Assembly (NCBI RefSeq): GCF_025398195.1
Contig: NZ_JAODNV010000014.1
Coordinates: 53,031-117,030 of the forward strand
Direction of reading: 5' to 3'
Source: Chelativorans petroleitrophicus
Lineage (GTDB): Bacteria > Pseudomonadota > Alphaproteobacteria > Rhizobiales > Rhizobiaceae
DNA length: 64,000 nt
This document shows, in pieces, positions 33,357-42,076 of this stretch. Each line of letters begins with the position of its first letter. The stretch's first letter is position 1. The notes below the pieces were generated by a model. It made no database searches, was not told the origin of the DNA, and was given only the letters and a program-made list of their open reading frames with translations. Position numbers and translations under genes: made by a program.

Positions 33357-33896
33357 TTACGGACCGGATTCATCCCAATGAGGTTTACTTGCTTCTGCTT
33401 GAAGCAAGGGGAGAATCGTTTGGACTTCGTTTACAAGCGCCTGAAGGTTGAACTCTTGGCCCCAAAAAACGATTTCGGTGGTTTGGGGGTCAAAGAGCCG
33501 AAACATGTCGATGGTATCAAGGCCAACAATTGTTCTGTCTTTAGGGCCAATGTTCTTGTCCGCATGATTGTGTCGTTGTGACTCGGACCACCAGCGATCA
33601 ATGCGTTCATCCATGTGCTCAAAGTGGTTGCGCATGGTGACCTCGCGTAGCGGAGAATTATCTGAGATGCCTATGCTGTCTCGCAGGCGCTTTCTTTGTT
33701 CAGACCGCTTCCCGCCTTGCCCCCAGAGCATTTTTGAGATGTTGGCTCCCGCGCTGAGAAGGTTTTGGATGCCGTAGAACACCCGATTATTGTCGTGCTG
33801 GGCTAGACCTTGGTTCACTTCGTTTGCGGAAGCGAGCAGGAAGTGGCACTGGTCTAGCACCTGGCGCTGAAAGATTCTGAGATGGAAAGTGTCCAT
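33357..33896 (-). CDS. IS1595 passenger gene, hypothetical protein with an R-x4-H motif
   Basis: Hypothetical protein of 179 residues. ATG 33896 is preceded by GGAGGGGGGGACC, a strong ribosome site, so the upstream in-frame extension to 33989 is not used. The middle contains LREVTMRNHFEHMDERIDRW, where RNHFEH fits the R-x4-6-H signature of HEPN-type ribonucleases, and the surroundings look helical. No transposase motif is present, so it is cargo. A HEPN toxin or RNA-binding role is only suggested by that short motif; no antitoxin is obvious apart from the small gene upstream. Function otherwise unknown. Confidence 0.7.
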   Translation of the reverse strand: MDTFHLRIFQRQVLDQCHFLLASANEVNQGLAQHDNNRVFYGIQNLLSAGANISKMLWGQGGKRSEQRKRLRDSIGISDNSPLREVTMRNHFEHMDERIDRWWSESQRHNHADKNIGPKDRTIVGLDTIDMFRLFDPQTTEIVFWGQEFNLQALVNEVQTILPLLQAEASKPHWDESGP

Positions 33897-34018
33897 GGTC
33901 CCCCCCTCCAAGAGTGACAAGAATGACCTTAACGAAACCAAGCGCATCATGCGGCGCTTAGTGAAGACCCCTCCCGATCCGAAGCGCAAGGCTGGCGCAA
34001 GCGACTCGGATCAAAAGG

Positions 34019-34082
34019 AGAAGCGCAAAGGTGGTCGCCCGGCGAAGCCGGACGACCAAGGCTAGCGCAAGCTAGCAGTTGC
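34019..34082. terminator. Two hairpins between the small gene and the passenger gene
   Basis: GGTCGTCCGGCTTCGCCGGGCGACC (34032-34056 region, complementary arms GGTCG(T/C)CCGGC and GCCGG(A/G)CGACC) and GCTAGCGCAAGCTAGC (34061-34076) are adjacent inverted repeats downstream of the 31-codon gene on the minus strand. They could attenuate transcription into the passenger gene or stabilise the small transcript. There is no clear T-run. Confidence 0.45.
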
Positions 34083-34167
34083 GGGGCTTGCGACGGGTAT
34101 GGCTGGACACCTTGACCGTCTTTGGCCCGCGAGGCTGCGTTTTGCAGCCGCATTTGGACTTGGCCAT
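34072..34167 (-). CDS. 31-residue Cys/Lys/Arg-rich small protein inside the IS element
   Basis: The frame ATG (34165-34167) to TAG (34072-34074) encodes 31 residues beginning MAKSKCGCKTQPRG and ending RRKPRNC. It has three Cys (6, 8, 31), one His and a strongly basic composition. The site AGGAGGTGATC precedes the ATG with a short spacer and matches the 16S 3' end perfectly over a long stretch, far better than any other start in the window. A hairpin overlaps the stop. No family is recognised. The Cys-x-Cys plus basic tail might bind nucleic acid or metal; this is speculation. Confidence 0.6.
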   Translation of the reverse strand: MAKSKCGCKTQPRGPKTVKVSSHTRRKPRNC

Positions 34168-34341
34168 GTGGATCACCTCCTTTCCGGGGCTGGTTGCCCC
34201 CGCCTTTAGGCATCGCCACGGAAGGTGTGTCCGAATCGCCAGACCAAACGTGAATAGTGGCTGGACCCCTACTTAGGGTCCAGCCACTTTTTCTTTCGCC
34301 TGTTGAGAAGCCGCCTAGCCTTCTGCTTCGGCGTCTTTGGC

Positions 34342-35307
34342 TTAGTGAGCGCTTCGATAGGTGAGGCGCTTGCCTTCGACGGCCTGCATGATGGCATTAG
34401 CGCGCATATCGTCATTCCATCCGAGTTTGGCGCGGCGGTTATAGCGGAAATCGAACTCGGCAAGGTAGCGGTGAAGATGGGCTTCGCCGCAATGCTGATA
34501 GACGCCGACCATGCCGCGCTTGAAGATCGAAAAGACGTTCTCAATCGTGTTGGTGTGGACGGCGATCCCGTTCTCGTAGCGGACATATTCCTTGGCCGAA
34601 TGCTTGACCGTGCCGTGTCCGGCATATTCGCGGCCAGTCACCGGATACAGGTTCGACTCGTCGGTGTAGATGATCGTTTCGCGAGGCACGTTGCGGACCA
34701 GAATGTCGCGCACCGTGTCCTTGGTGGCGTGCTTGACATGGAAGGTGCGAACGGAGCCGCCGCGCTCGACAAGGCCAACGATGGTACGCTTGAGGGGCTT
34801 CTTACGCTTCAGGAACGGACGGCCACGGCGCTGGGGCGAGACATAGCCGTCTTCGCGGCGACCATGATACATCTCGTCGGCCTCGACGGTCTTTCCTTCG
34901 CCACCAAGCGGCCCGGAAGACGCTACGTCCTCTTTCATGGCTTCGCGAATGCGGTGCGCCATGAACCAAGCGGTCTTGTAGGTAACGCCAAGCATGCGAT
35001 GCAGCTGGTGCGCTGACATGCCCTTTTTGGACGAGGCGATGAGATAGGTTGCCATCCACCACTTGGTGAGCGGAACCTTTGAACGCTCAAAGACGGTCCC
35101 AACCGTCACGGTGAACTGCCCCTTGCATTCGTTGCAGTAGTAGAGTCCCGGACGGTGCGAACGCTTCCGGCCTTCGACCTTGGCAATCTTGCTCTGATCG
35201 GAGTTTCCGCAATGCGGGCAGATCGGGCCATGTGGCCAGCGCTGGGCTTCAAGAGCCTCGCGGGCTGCGTCTTCATCGTGGAACATCGGGTCTTTGAGGT
35301 TCGTCAT
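34342..35307 (-). CDS. IS1595-family transposase
   Basis: Transposase of 321 residues. It has an N-terminal zinc ribbon (CPHCGNSDQSK, then LYYCNECKGQFTVTVGT), a helix-turn-helix-like KKGMSAHQLHRMLGVTYKTA, and a DDE catalytic domain with VEADEMYHG (first Asp), IIYTDESNLYP (second Asp) and IENVFSIFKRGMVGVYQHC (the Asn/Glu/His region typical of ISXO2-like enzymes). ATG 35307 follows AAGGAG. The gene appears intact, so the element may still be active. The end of the gene is followed by the 31-codon gene at 34167. Confidence 0.93.
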   Translation of the reverse strand: MTNLKDPMFHDEDAAREALEAQRWPHGPICPHCGNSDQSKIAKVEGRKRSHRPGLYYCNECKGQFTVTVGTVFERSKVPLTKWWMATYLIASSKKGMSAHQLHRMLGVTYKTAWFMAHRIREAMKEDVASSGPLGGEGKTVEADEMYHGRREDGYVSPQRRGRPFLKRKKPLKRTIVGLVERGGSVRTFHVKHATKDTVRDILVRNVPRETIIYTDESNLYPVTGREYAGHGTVKHSAKEYVRYENGIAVHTNTIENVFSIFKRGMVGVYQHCGEAHLHRYLAEFDFRYNRRAKLGWNDDMRANAIMQAVEGKRLTYRSAH

Positions 35308-35369
35308 TGGCCTAACTCCTTGATCCCAATATCGGGCAAGGCGCTACTTTTGTCAAGTATATAATTAGG

Positions 35370-35377
35370 ACACCGTT
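35370..35377. repeat. Target-site duplication, right copy (ACACCGTT)
   Basis: Right copy of the 8-base duplication flanking the IS1595 element, identical to 33161-33168. Confidence 0.9.
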
Positions 35378-37724
35378 CCTATCCCGTCTCTCTTGACGCG
35401 GCCGTCATCGGCGGAAAAGTCGTCATAGCCGAGGCCCAGGGTGATGCTTGGGCTTACGGCCAACTCAGCATCGGCGCCCCACATGCGCTGGTCGGCGGCC
35501 ACATAGTTATGGAGCGTTGAAAACCCTCGCTCTTTTTCTTCGTAATAAGCGCCGAGCCGACCTTGCAATGGCGATCCGAGATCCTGAAGGTTCACCTTCC
35601 TTTCAACGCTCCAGGCCAGGCCTTCATCGGCGCCAGGGTCGAATGTCTCGCCATCCGTACCCAAGCTCAGTCCGCCGTCGGTTGACGTGGAATAGTTGAA
35701 CCCGCGGCCCTTCGACTTGGCCACTTCGGCGGCAAGGTAGGTCTCGTCCGTACGGCGCAGGACAATGTCGGCTCCATAGGCTTGCTGATCCGCCGCCTCC
35801 GTGCTGTCGTCCATGCCCGTGACGCCGACACGCACGTTGTCGGTAATCCAATGCTGGACGCGGCCGCCATAGACATAGCCGTCCACATCGCTCGCCACCG
35901 GCTCGAACTCATAATGCACGACGACATACTGTTTGCCGCCGCCGAGCGCCGAGCTGCGCACGGGGCCGTCCGTTCCCGTCATGGACGTGACGGGTTCGGT
36001 GAGGAGCAGGACACCCTGCATGTAATCGAAGGAGTAGTCCTCGCCATAGGCGAGCACGCGGCGTGACGTCACCCGGCCGGTAACCGGATCCCGGGTCTCA
36101 ATCGTCACGGTTTCCGACCCTTCGACAATGTCCTGACGCTTCAGGAAATAGGCCGAGCCGCCAGTGCCGAGAAACTCCTCGCGCGCGGGCAGCGTGTCGG
36201 GCTGGGCTGCGTAGGCGGTCACCTCCGTTCTCCGTTCACCGAAGGATGTGGTTCCATCCGAGCGGTAGACGGCGGACGCGCCATAAAGCGCGCGTTCCGA
36301 GCGCAGGAACTCCGTGCCCCTGATCTCGGTCTTGTAATTGCCCCACATGACATGGCTGTCGCCGCGCTCGAGCCGCACGTAGAACTTGCCCTTGGTCGGC
36401 GCATCCTCGACAAAGGTGGAGTCGTCGCCATAAACCGGATAGTAGTCGTCCGGGTCGAGCCGACGCAGGATCTGGCGCGGGTCCTGGCTGTCCAGATCAT
36501 CGAACAGCTTTTTGAGATCGTCCTCGCCCGTATCTGCCGCAGCTGTAAGCAGATATTCGCCTTTGATCTTGCCTTTCAGATAGAAGGCGAGGCGGCCCTT
36601 GGTATACACCTCATCATACTCGCCCGGACGTACGGCCTCGATCATATCGTCGCCCATGCGCTTGCCGATGGTGATGTCGGCAAGAGCCACATAGAACCAT
36701 TCGCTGTCGGGAATGTAGATATCGCGGCTGAAGGAGAGTCCGCCGGATTTCGATGGAACCCTCCAGGCCGACCTCGACCGCATGAGCGCCCGGCGGCAAT
36801 ATGCGTTGCACGAGAAAAGCCTGGTTGGGATCGACCGGGATTGCCTCTCCCATCACATGGACGAGATAGCCAGGCGGCACATGCTCGCCATGGACGGTAA
36901 CCGCGCCGCCATGCACCGGAATGTTGCGGAAGGCGGTGCGGTCCTCACCCCAGCCCGGCGCCACGGCCTCTGCAGCGACGTGCCGCTGCAGATTGTAGCC
37001 AGAGCGGGCGATCGTCAGCGGTACCGTTTCGTCGAACCGGCCCGCTCCGTCATAGACGCGCAATACATAGGAAAACTCTCCCTCCCCCTCGCTGGGCATC
37101 ATCCATGAGGCGGCACCATTAATGGGGATGGGGATGACGTCCACCGGGCGTGCCGTGTCTTCCAGCCGAAAGATGCGGATTTCGGCATGATGGATAAAGG
37201 CGGGGTAGTTGGCGGTGGCGAGGAAGCGGACTTCCTCGCCTGCCTGGTAGGTGCGTTCGACTGGCATGGTCGACACGTTGAGCATGGGCTTCACGTCCAG
37301 CCCGTCATACTTCACCTGGATGTCCACCGCGCTGAGGCCCACATCCGTCAGCCTCTCCCGATCAGCCGTGCCCGCCCGCGGCTCCCCCGGGGCAAGAAGC
37401 CCGGCGGGAGCGAGACTTTCATCGACGGTTTCGCCATCGACACTGATCCTGAAGGGGATCTTGTGGGGGGCACCCGCCTTATCGGCGGGTGCGACTGTAT
37501 TGGTTACATGCATGTCCAACTTCGGGCTATCGTGGCCGTTTTCATCGGTGGCGCTGTTTCCAGAGAGGCTTTCCACCACCTTTTTGTAGAAGTAGTCGCT
37601 CCAGGCAAGTGTGGGTGGAATATATGCCAAGCTGAGTACAGCGGTACTGGTGAGGAGATAAAAATAGCGTCTTGAAATATTCATAGTATAAGCACCTTCG
37701 AAATTGAAGGTACTTTCCGTCTTT

Positions 37725-40700
37725 TTAATAGCCGGTCTCAATACGTGTCTGGATATTGAGCGGATATGTGCTTCCCCTCTGCCTCCACTGTTTGGCGATC
37801 AGCGTCTCAATATTCCGGATGCGCCGTTCGGCCAGCGAACGGTCCGCATCCGAGCCACGATAGACGACCAGCAGCGACGAGGGCCGCTCGGAAAGCACCT
37901 CCAGCAGCTGGCTGATGCCTGCTGCCCAGGCCTGCGACAGCTCCGCCGAGCCGGGCAGGAAGGCTTCGGGCGTCAGGTCAAGACGTACCTCCCGGCCCAG
38001 CGAGGCGCCGAAGTTGACCTCCGTCATCTTGCCGGCGGTCAGCCGCACGACGCGCGGGTTCTCGGTGGTCATCTGATAGCCAGTCGGCAGCGTGCGCGTG
38101 TCGAGCTTCAAAATGAAGTTCGTGCCCATCCGTGCATCTGGTAGGGCGGCACAGGGTACACGGAAGCGCCCATGTCTGTCGGTAGTGATCAGCCAGCCCT
38201 TGGCAGATGCCACGCGCACATTCGGCAGACCTGGCTCACCCGCATCCTGGTAGCCGTTGCCATTCAGGTCATTGAAGACCGTACCGATGATATCGCTGCA
38301 CTCGAAAGCCGTGTCGGCCAGGACCTCCACTGCCGCAGTTGCAGTGGGAGCCAGCGTTTCACCATGACTATTTGTGATCGTTGCCTGGTTAGCATGCTGG
38401 CCGGCATTCACCGAGCTCAGAGCCTGCAGGCTGAGCTGGATCTCGATGCTGCCTTGCGGCCCCAGATCCAGATCGCTGAAGACGATCCGGTTGCCGTTTA
38501 CGGTGGGTGTGAAGGCGACGCCATTCACCTTAGCCGAGCCTTCCACGTAGCGGAAGCCCGCCGGCATGATGTCGGTGATGGTCACAGCCCCGGCATTGGC
38601 CTGGGACGCGTTCCTGGCGGTGATCACGAACGGAGCGTGGTCGCCGCGGCGTACGGATTTCAATACCGACTTCTTGATAAGCGTGACTTTCACTGGCTCG
38701 GGCGCCGGCAGCGAAATCTGCACTATACTCTCATCCGATTGCACGATGCTGCCGCTCGCATCGGTACCCTGTGCCCTTGCGGTGTTGCTCACGCCTCCAT
38801 TCAAGCCCGCCGCCGCATCGATATCGGCCTGCGCGAGCGTATAGGTGGCGTTGAAGGTCCGGGACTCACCGGAAGCAAGCGCTACAGGCCCGGGCGAGAA
38901 GGCCGAAAGCGTGCCAGCGCCAGTCTTTCCGCCGAATACCGGCCCACTATCCACGGGGCTGACATTTGTGAGAGCTACATTGCCCGTATTCTGAACTACG
39001 AAGGTGTACTCGATAACTTCGCCAACATCGGCCATGCCGTTGCCATTGGCGTCAAGCCACTCACCCGTCTTGGTGATCGCGAGAGCGGCGCGCTTCTCAA
39101 CCGGTATGACGGTTGGATCACCGCTATTGCCGCTGCCGTCATGGGACTCGGTCTCGTACTTGCTGCCATCCGGTGCCGTTCCTTCGCCGCTTGACGGCGG
39201 AGAGACATGCTCGCCATTGTCCACGTCCTCCTGCGTGACCGTATAGGTGGCGCTGAAGGTCGAGCTATCGCTCTCGCCAGGCGCGAGGCTCGGGATCGGC
39301 CCGCCGGTGATGTTGAGCTCCGGATCGTCAAGGACGATATCCGTCAGCGTCACATTGCTGGTGTTCTCGACGACGAAGGTGTATTCGATCTCCTCTCCGG
39401 GATCGGCCACGCCATTGCCATTGGCGTCAATGAGCGTGCCCTTCTTGATGATCGACAGGCGGGGACTTGCAGGAAATGTGACGGTCGCCTCGGCCGTGTC
39501 GCCAGGAAAGGGATCTTCGCCCGGCAGGCTGGCATGCACCGTGGCGGTGTTATGTAATTCGCCCGCATCGATGTCGCTCTGGGTCAGAGTATAAGATGCG
39601 GTGAAGGTGGCGCTGGCGCCAGAGTTGATATTCTTCGGCGCCTCATTGACGGCTGCCATAGGATCGTCAACCGTCACGTCTACCAGGTTTTCACTACTAG
39701 TGTTTTCCACTAGGAAGGTGAACTCAACCCTTTCACCCGCCTCGACCATCCCATCACCGTCGGTATCGATCCACTGCCCGGACTTAGTCAGGGAAATGGT
39801 CGGCGCCCCGGGTAGCGTGACAGTGGAACGGGCTGACGCGCTTTCCACCGTGGAGCTGTCAGGCGCAGTTCCGACCGCTGTAGCAATGTTGTCCACTCTC
39901 CAGCCGTCAGTATCCGCCTGGGTAAGTGTATAGGTGGCGCTGAATGTGGCGACTGCACCCGGAGCAAGCGTTTGGGACCCGCTGACGGAAACCATCGGGT
40001 CATCTACTGTCACATTCGTCAGTGCAACGTTGCCGGTATTCTTGACCGTGAAATCATATTCAATGGTCTCGCCGGGCTCGGCATCACCATTGCCATTGGC
40101 ATCAGTCCATGCGCCACTCTTGGTGAGTATGAGCTCCCCGCGCCTTACAATTGGAACAACTGAAGGATCTCCTGGGCTGCCACCGCTGTCCTAAGAGTCG
40201 GTGCTATGCTTGCCCCCACTTGGGGTAATAGCTTCCGCCGGTGAGGGGGGATGACCGCTTCTCCGGAATCAATGTCAGCTTGGGTCAGGGTGTAGGTGGC
40301 GGTTAATGTGCTGCTATCGGTATCTCCGGGCGCAAGACTGGCAATCGGTCCGCCCGAGACGTTAAGATTAGGATCGGTGATGGTGATGTCGGTAAGCGTC
40401 ACATTGCCGGTGTTATCGACGGTGAATGTATATTCGATCACCTCTCCGGGATCTGCAATGCCATTCCCATTGGCATCGATGAGTTTGCCTTCATCGCGAG
40501 TGACCGCCATATCTGGATGCGCGGAAATGGAGAGAACTGTTCGACCTTGCGCGCTATTGGAACTGGGGCGTGATAACGTAACTTGTTCGCCATAGCTGGC
40601 AGACGTCGTAGTGACTGAAGCCTGATTGGAGATCCCACCAGCATCTATGTCCGCCTGTTGAAGCTGGTACACCACTTCATAGGTGGCTGTTTCTCCCGCC

Positions 40701-41763
40701 GCCAGCGTGCCTTGGGGTGATCCGGCGCTATTGGATAGCCAGACTGGTGGGGAGGCAAGAGGGAGCGATGTGCCATCGCCGCGTTTCAGCGAATTATCGC
40801 TCACGGAAACGTTCGTGAAGGTGCTGGAGCCGATATTCTTAATTTCTATTGTAAACGTTGCTATGTCCCCGGCGTCAATAATTGACGCATCTCGTCCTCC
40901 TGACGGATCGATTGAACCTGTCTTGACCACCTGTGCCATGGTTATGCCAAGGGCTATGTTTACATGGCAATCGTGATTTGGAGGATTGGCTAGGAGGGTA
41001 AGTCGCGTTGTCTCGCTTGTCGCGGTAAATTCAAATACCTCTAATGACCATATGTTTCCCTTCGGATTAAGAGTTTTTGATGAAGAGTTCGTCGAAACCC
41101 TCAATTGGCATCCAATAGCGTAATCGTCTCTCCAGCCCGTTGATAGATTGTTATTTATATATATATAGGTATCGAGTATTTTTGGCCTATAGTTAAGCCC
41201 TCTAGCTCTGTGAATATTCCTTCAGAGAGTTCTGTGGTATCACGCACAGCTACAAGTGTAACAAAACGTGTATCACCATTGGGAAGAGCCGGTACGTTGC
41301 CTTGGAGCCAAACGGATTGCCCTGCGTTAAGGGAAACCGTTGAGCAATGTGGAGTTGCGATGAAACCCCATCCCTCTGCAACAGGTAAGCTAAGGCCAGG
41401 TGTACAGTTTGAAGTAGGCGGAATATACAAGGCCAGCGCCGGCGTTGATGAAAGCGCCAGCTGAAACATCACAGCTATACTGATAATGAGCAGAGCCGCC
41501 ATAGGCTGACAGACGCGCCGAATTACCGAAGCTCCAGCATCTGCGACTGCCCGAAAGGCGAGACTCGGCCACAGAAAGGGGTTTCCCCAGCGCCTCGCCT
41601 GAAGTTCGTTGCCCGGCGCGCTGCCGGAAGTGCCCGTTTGCCACTGCCGGTGTGCTCGCGGGCATTCATGCCCGCCCGGTGAAGCCCTGCCGCGCAAGGC
41701 AAGCGATCTGCATGCGGATAGAAGGGAGGAGATCACGCCAATGGCGCGAGGGATGTGGCTCAT
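37725..41763 (-). pseudogene. DUF11-repeat surface protein with SdrD-like and OmpA-like C-terminus, broken in three places
   Basis: Large envelope protein gene read in three pieces. Piece 1 (41763-41155) has an N-terminal signal (AALLIISIAVMFQLALSSTP) and stops after a (TA)6 run at 41156-41167. Piece 2 (41104-40145) has two DUF11 repeats and loses frame at a C6 run (plus-strand G6, 40245-40250). A TAG at 40191-40193 is in the restored frame. Piece 3 runs from there to 37725 with further repeats of the type KSGQWIDTDGDGMVEAGERV, an SdrD-like IIGTVFNDLNGNGYQDAGEP segment and an OmpA-like end. Undoing both indels gives 4038 bases, an exact multiple of three, about 1345 residues. The start is uncertain: 41763 or 41502, the latter just before the signal core. 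It lies upstream of the barrel gene. Confidence 0.8.
41156..41167. repeat. (TA)6 dinucleotide tract inside the DUF11-repeat gene
   Basis: Six TA units at the exact point where the frame is lost. With five units the minus-strand codons run CCT ATA TAT ATA AAT AAC AAT, and the reading frame continues into the following repeats. With six units TAA ends translation at 41155-41157. Eight units would also restore the frame. Confidence 0.85.
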
Positions 41764-42076
41764 CGTTGTTTACATCCATGCATTGGTGATGAAAATTCAC
41801 TTTAAAATTGAGGCAAGCTTACACCTGCACCTATAGGATGTCCAGAGGTGGCAGGCATTTTGAACGCCTGAAAGCCGCTGCGATCCTTCAGCTCAATGAG
41901 GGCAGCGCTATTTGCAGATGGCGAAATCCTCCCCTCCGCCTCCTCCTCGCAAGCTCGGGGCCGGCAACTCTCTATCGTCACCCTGGTCGAGCGAAGCGAG
42001 AGCGGGACCCAGGGCGGCCGCCCTTCCTCTCGGGAGAGGTGGCTTGCGGAGCAAGCCGGAGTGGGGGTGCTTCTGT
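41764..42076. other. Intergenic region with a REP-like hairpin
   Basis: Stretch of 313 bases without a gene between the DUF11-repeat gene and the enolase-superfamily gene, both on the minus strand. The part near 41764 is AT-richer and should hold the promoter of the DUF11 gene, but I could not fix -35/-10 boxes. The part at 42034-42067 carries the REP-like unit GAGAGGTGGCTTGCGGAGCA...CCGGAGTGGGGG, a dispersed repeat also found at 58670-58693 and 59894-60089. Confidence 0.6.
42034..42067. repeat. REP-like unit, copy 1
   Basis: GAGAGGTGG, a small stem (GGCTTGC GGA GCAAGCC) and CCGGAGTGGGGG. The same design occurs at 60053-60089, and an inverted variant at 59894-59930. Confidence 0.6.

Larger units (their letters stand above)
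33169..35369. mobile_element. IS1595-family insertion sequence with passenger genes
   Basis: Element of 2201 bases with imperfect terminal inverted repeats. The left end CCTAATTATATAGATGACAA and the complement of the right end CCTAATTATATACTTGACAA differ at only two positions in the first 20. It is flanked by ACACCGTT on both sides. It carries the transposase at 34342-35307, a 31-codon gene at 34072-34167 and a 179-residue passenger gene at 33357-33896, all on the minus strand. Passenger genes are known in some IS1595 groups. The host gene is seamless when the element is removed, which suggests a fairly recent insertion. Confidence 0.92.
31746..37684 (-). pseudogene. Large outer-membrane beta-barrel protein gene, broken by a frameshift and an IS1595 insertion
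   Basis: The gene starts at ATG 37684 with a signal peptide (NISRRYFYLLTSTAVLSLAY) and a periplasmic Ig-like region. Its frame is lost at about 36741-36765, where one extra base moves reading from AVEVGLEGS to KSGGLSFSRDIYIPDSEWF. The second segment runs to the IS1595 element (33169-35369), and the third continues after it (SYAFDRHWEISFGVSYTDLM) to a C-terminal VGKF, the Phe end typical of BAM substrates. Removing the element, one target copy and one base leaves 3729 bases, 1242 residues in one frame. Alternating beta-strand patterns (YVVVHYEFEP, VRVGVTGMDD) support a barrel. It lies just downstream of the DUF11-repeat gene, probably as its partner. Function unknown; certainly disrupted in this genome. 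Confidence 0.85.

Noticed and set aside
33182..33451. Plus-strand frame of 89 codons starting inside the left terminal repeat of the IS1595 element
   Set aside because: Its ATG is part of the terminal repeat, it has no clear ribosome site, and it overlaps the better supported passenger gene on the other strand.
36741..36765. Programmed ribosomal frameshift in the barrel gene
   Set aside because: No slippery heptamer or obvious stimulatory stem-loop is seen at the junction, and the gene is also broken by an IS, so simple decay is more likely.
38900..40500. Regularly recurring DNA segments resembling an array
   Set aside because: They are protein-coding DUF11 repeats of about 100-130 codons with diverged sequence, not CRISPR repeats; no short identical repeat-spacer pattern exists in the window.
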